DNA of 64,000 bases from contig CM074855.1 in assembly GCA_037501455.1 (NCBI GenBank), positions 32,583,001 through 32,647,000 of the forward strand, given 5' to 3'. The DNA comes from Lantana camara (lineage: Eukaryota > Streptophyta > Magnoliopsida > Lamiales > Verbenaceae). Positions 61,488-64,000 of the stretch are shown piece by piece. The notes under the pieces are model-generated. The model searched no databases and was not told the origin of the DNA. It saw nothing but the letters and a program-made list of their open reading frames with translations. Each line of letters begins with the position of its first letter. Within the stretch, counting starts at the first letter, position 1. Position numbers and translations under genes: made by a program.

Positions 61488-64000
61488 ATGGAGCCCGATA
61501 GACATTACAGTGATCGATCCTCGAGGCACAGGCATCATCATCGCCGACATCACCGCCGCGAGAGATCACTACCTCCTCCACCTGCTCAGGCACAGCCCCA
61601 GGATTTCATGAATGCAGTGGTGGGGCTTATTGATCAGAGGTTACAGGAACGGGTACCTCCACCACCACCAGCGCAGGTAGCACCTCCGGAGAATCCCATT
61701 TCTGCTATCTTGCGAGAGTTCCAGAATCAGCGTCCCCCGAAGTTCTATAAGGGAGACGACATACAGGCAGAGATGTGGTTGAAGGAGATTGAGAGGATAT
61801 GGCAGCTTATCCCTTGTGACAGTCAGGAGAAGGCCCGCTGTACACTCACTCTTATTCAGGGCGAGGCTTACTCCTGGTGGGAAAGTACAGAGATTGTTCT
61901 GGCGGCAGCAGGGACAGAGATTACCTGGGAGATCTTCGTACGGGAGTTCAGAAACAAGTATATTCCTCCAGCTTCCTGTACCCGCAGATTGAGGGAGTTT
62001 ACAGAGCTAAAGCAGGGAGGCAGATCCGTGGGTCAGTACATCGCCGAGTTCGAGAGGCTTTCTCGCTATGCACCCAACATAGCGAACGATGACTTTCACA
62101 AGGCGATGCAGTTTGTTCAGGGGTTGAGGTCGGACATTCAGGATGCACTGAAAGCGACTAATACCAGTACCTGGGCAAAGGCTACTGCAAAGGCCCTGAA
62201 GGTTGAAGATTCTGATAGTGCTAGGAGGGCTACTCAGCGAGCAGGACAGGCTTCAGGCTCGAGATCAGGCCAGGGATCGAGCGCAGGAAAAAGGCCGATG
62301 GTTTACTCTGCACCTCCAGCACAGAGGGACTCTGGGAAGAAGTTTAAGACTGCAGGATCATCACAGAAGGGTGCAGGGCCGTTACTGAGAGGTCCGAGAG
62401 CTCCAACACCACCTCAGCCACCTCAGAGACCGAGATGTACATGGTGTGGACATCCTACGCACACCTATGATAACTGCAGGCGCCGGTTGGGCCTATGTTT
62501 GATCTGCGGGAGTAACGAGCACTTGGTTGATGGTTGTCCGGATCGCCAGGATCCACCACCTGCAGGACCGAGGCCACTTGTGAGGGCCCGAGCTTATGCA
62601 CTTGCTGGAGAGGAGCAGGAGGCTGATATTGACCCCGCTGCAGTAGTTGAAGGTATTATTTGCATCCATGGCACGAACATCCATACATTATTTGATCCAG
62701 GAGCTACACACTCCTTTCTTGCGCATTCTATTGCTATTACCTTGTCTTTGCCTGCTATGTGTACTTCTGTGCGCTATATAGTTAGTACTCCTTTCGGTAG
62801 TAGGCGAGAGACGGATCAGGTTTACAGGGATGTTCCAGTTGTGATTGAAGGTCGGGAATTTCTGACAGACTTTATTGTGATGCCGATGGAGAGGTACGGA
62901 GCTATATTGGGGATGGAATGGTTATACAGGCATTGTGCTACTGTGGATTGTCGGGCTAAGAAGGTTCAGTTGGGTTCAGAGGTTGTTACGGGCTGTACTT
63001 CGAAGACTGTACCCTTACTTTCATTTTCAGAGGCTCAGAGACTAGTCAGAGACGGGGCTACAGGGTTCATTGCCCATATTCTGAACAAGCCGAAAGATCA
63101 GGTGAAATTAGAAGATACCGAAGTGGTAAAGGAATTCCCCGAGGTATTCCCAGAGAAGTTGGATTCTTTGCCTCCTGAGCGGGAGATTGAGTTCGTGATT
63201 GATCTTTTTCCGAATGCTGAGCCGTATTCAAAGACTCCTTACCGAATGGCTCCAGTCGAATTAAAGGAATTAAAAGTTCAGCTTGAGGCTTTATTGGAAG
63301 TTGGGTACATTCGGCCGAGTTCTTCGCCGTGGGGCGCACCGGTTTTGTTTGTAAAGAAAAAGGACGGGACTTTAAGGATGTGCATCGATTACAGGGAGTT
63401 GAACAGGATGACTATTAAGAACAAGTATCCCCTTCCACATATCGAGGAGTTGTTTGATATACTCCAGGGTTCTAAGGTGTATTCGAAATTGGATTTAAGA
63501 CAGGGATACTATCAGCTGCGAATCCGAGCAGAGGACATTCCAAAGACAGGATTCAATACTCGGTACGGGCATTATGAGTTCGTGGTTATGCCTTTTGGGT
63601 TGACTAATGCCCCTGCAGCTTTCATGGATATGATGCACCGGATATTCAGGCCTTTTCTCGACAAGTTCGTGGTAATATTTATCGATGACATTTTGGTTTT
63701 CTCGAAATCAGCCGAGGAGCACGCGAGACATCTCAAGCTCGTTCTTCAGACACTAAAGGAGCATCAGTTGTTTGCTAAGTTCAGCAAGTGTGAATTTTGG
63801 ATCGATCGGGTTTCCTTTTTGGGGCACGTGATTTCAGGAAAAGGGTTGGAAGTCGATCCCTCGAAAATTGAGGCCGTGCTTAAGTGGGAGAAACCAAAGA
63901 ATGCCTCAGAAATTAGAAGCTTCTTGGGATTGGCCGGTTATTACAGGAGGTTCGTTCAGGATTTTTCCAAGATTGCTGCACCGTTAACCCGGTTGACAAA
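61488..64000 (+). CDS. Gypsy chromovirus gag-pol, uninterrupted, runs off the window
   Basis: From the ATG at 61488 the frame is open to the window end, at least 837 codons, with gag and pol in one frame. After a His/Arg- and Pro-rich start comes the gag body (PPKFYKGDD, then [20 protein letters not shown]). Two CCHC knuckles follow at about residues 317 ([14 protein letters not shown]) and 337 ([14 protein letters not shown]). The aspartic protease has FDPGATHSF at about 402. RT carries [13 protein letters not shown] near 669 and the catalytic FIDDIL near 731. RNase H, integrase and the chromodomain would lie beyond the window. The absence of stops in 2.5 kb contrasts with both copia elements and points to a young insertion. 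The ATG lies 236 bp after the PBS. Confidence 0.96.
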   Translation, partial: MEPDRHYSDRSSRHRHHHRRHHRRERSLPPPPAQAQPQDFMNAVVGLIDQRLQERVPPPPPAQVAPPENPISAILREFQNQRPPKFYKGDDIQAEMWLKEIERIWQLIPCDSQEKARCTLTLIQGEAYSWWESTEIVLAAAGTEITWEIFVREFRNKYIPPASCTRRLREFTELKQGGRSVGQYIAEFERLSRYAPNIANDDFHKAMQFVQGLRSDIQDALKATNTSTWAKATAKALKVEDSDSARRATQRAGQASGSRSGQGSSAGKRPMVYSAPPAQRDSGKKFKTAGSSQKGAGPLLRGPRAPTPPQPPQRPRCTWCGHPTHTYDNCRRRLGLCLICGSNEHLVDGCPDRQDPPPAGPRPLVRARAYALAGEEQEADIDPAAVVEGIICIHGTNIHTLFDPGATHSFLAHSIAITLSLPAMCTSVRYIVSTPFGSRRETDQVYRDVPVVIEGREFLTDFIVMPMERYGAILGMEWLYRHCATVDCRAKKVQLGSEVVTGCTSKTVPLLSFSEAQRLVRDGATGFIAHILNKPKDQVKLEDTEVVKEFPEVFPEKLDSLPPEREIEFVIDLFPNAEPYSKTPYRMAPVELKELKVQLEALLEVGYIRPSSSPWGAPVLFVKKKDGTLRMCIDYRELNRMTIKNKYPLPHIEELFDILQGSKVYSKLDLRQGYYQLRIRAEDIPKTGFNTRYGHYEFVVMPFGLTNAPAAFMDMMHRIFRPFLDKFVVIFIDDILVFSKSAEEHARHLKLVLQTLKEHQLFAKFSKCEFWIDRVSFLGHVISGKGLEVDPSKIEAVLKWEKPKNASEIRSFLGLAGYYRRFVQDFSKIAAPLTRLT

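Overview
This window is eukaryotic plant nuclear DNA, almost certainly from a dicot. Three host genes with short phase-0 or phase-2 introns occupy the first 11 kb. The remaining 53 kb is nested transposon sequence that typifies plant intergenic space.

1-11 kb, genic island. (i) The 3' part of an uncharacterised plant gene lies on the + strand (2-1876). It ends in a Gln/His-rich tail. (ii) A complete AP-2 adaptor sigma subunit gene lies on the - strand (4551-6725, six coding exons, 142 aa). Its first coding exon is only the ATG. (iii) A complete plastid-type hexokinase gene lies on the - strand (7898-10990, nine exons, 496 aa). AP2S next to an HXK3-like hexokinase recalls Arabidopsis At1g47830/At1g47840, from memory. 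Small foldback elements and one hAT element (2991-4212, perfect 8-bp target duplication) sit between or inside these genes.

12.7-45.4 kb, one heavily interrupted non-autonomous LTR element ('X', Tat-like LTRs, 12748-45372). Its interior, about 4 kb once insertions are removed, carries an antisense gene. The N-terminal half of that gene resembles the 'putative gypsy type transposon' domain and the C-terminal half is a coiled coil. X was invaded by a hAT element (13100-16834), a 6-7 kb Ty1/copia element (now 19771-38188), a second hAT (38341-40781) and a copia solo LTR (42126-44401). Those invaders were themselves invaded by solo LTRs of one Ty3/gypsy chromovirus family. Nesting reaches four levels, and most steps are confirmed by target-site duplications or by an uninterrupted homologous copy elsewhere in the window.

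45.4-64 kb. Two broken gypsy LTRs come first; one holds a hAT element that itself holds a solo LTR. Next is a second, decayed copia element (50563-57503), fused abruptly to the integrase/chromodomain end of a gypsy chromovirus. The polypurine tract, a 2.66 kb LTR, the primer-binding site and then an uninterrupted gag-pol frame of another copy follow, running off the window. This is a tandem arrangement sharing one LTR.

Most notable signal. Five gypsy-family LTR copies carry, about 0.9-1.2 kb from their 5' end, two or three pairs of 16-bp palindromes. Centres within a pair are 32-34 bp apart. The palindrome sequence differs completely between subfamilies (arms GGGAACG, CCAAACG or GGTCGCG), while position, pairing and spacing are kept. 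This looks like a regulatory array whose recognition sequence turns over while its geometry is conserved. The two copia leaders carry a different repeated palindromic motif (CACGAGTCGTG), four times each.
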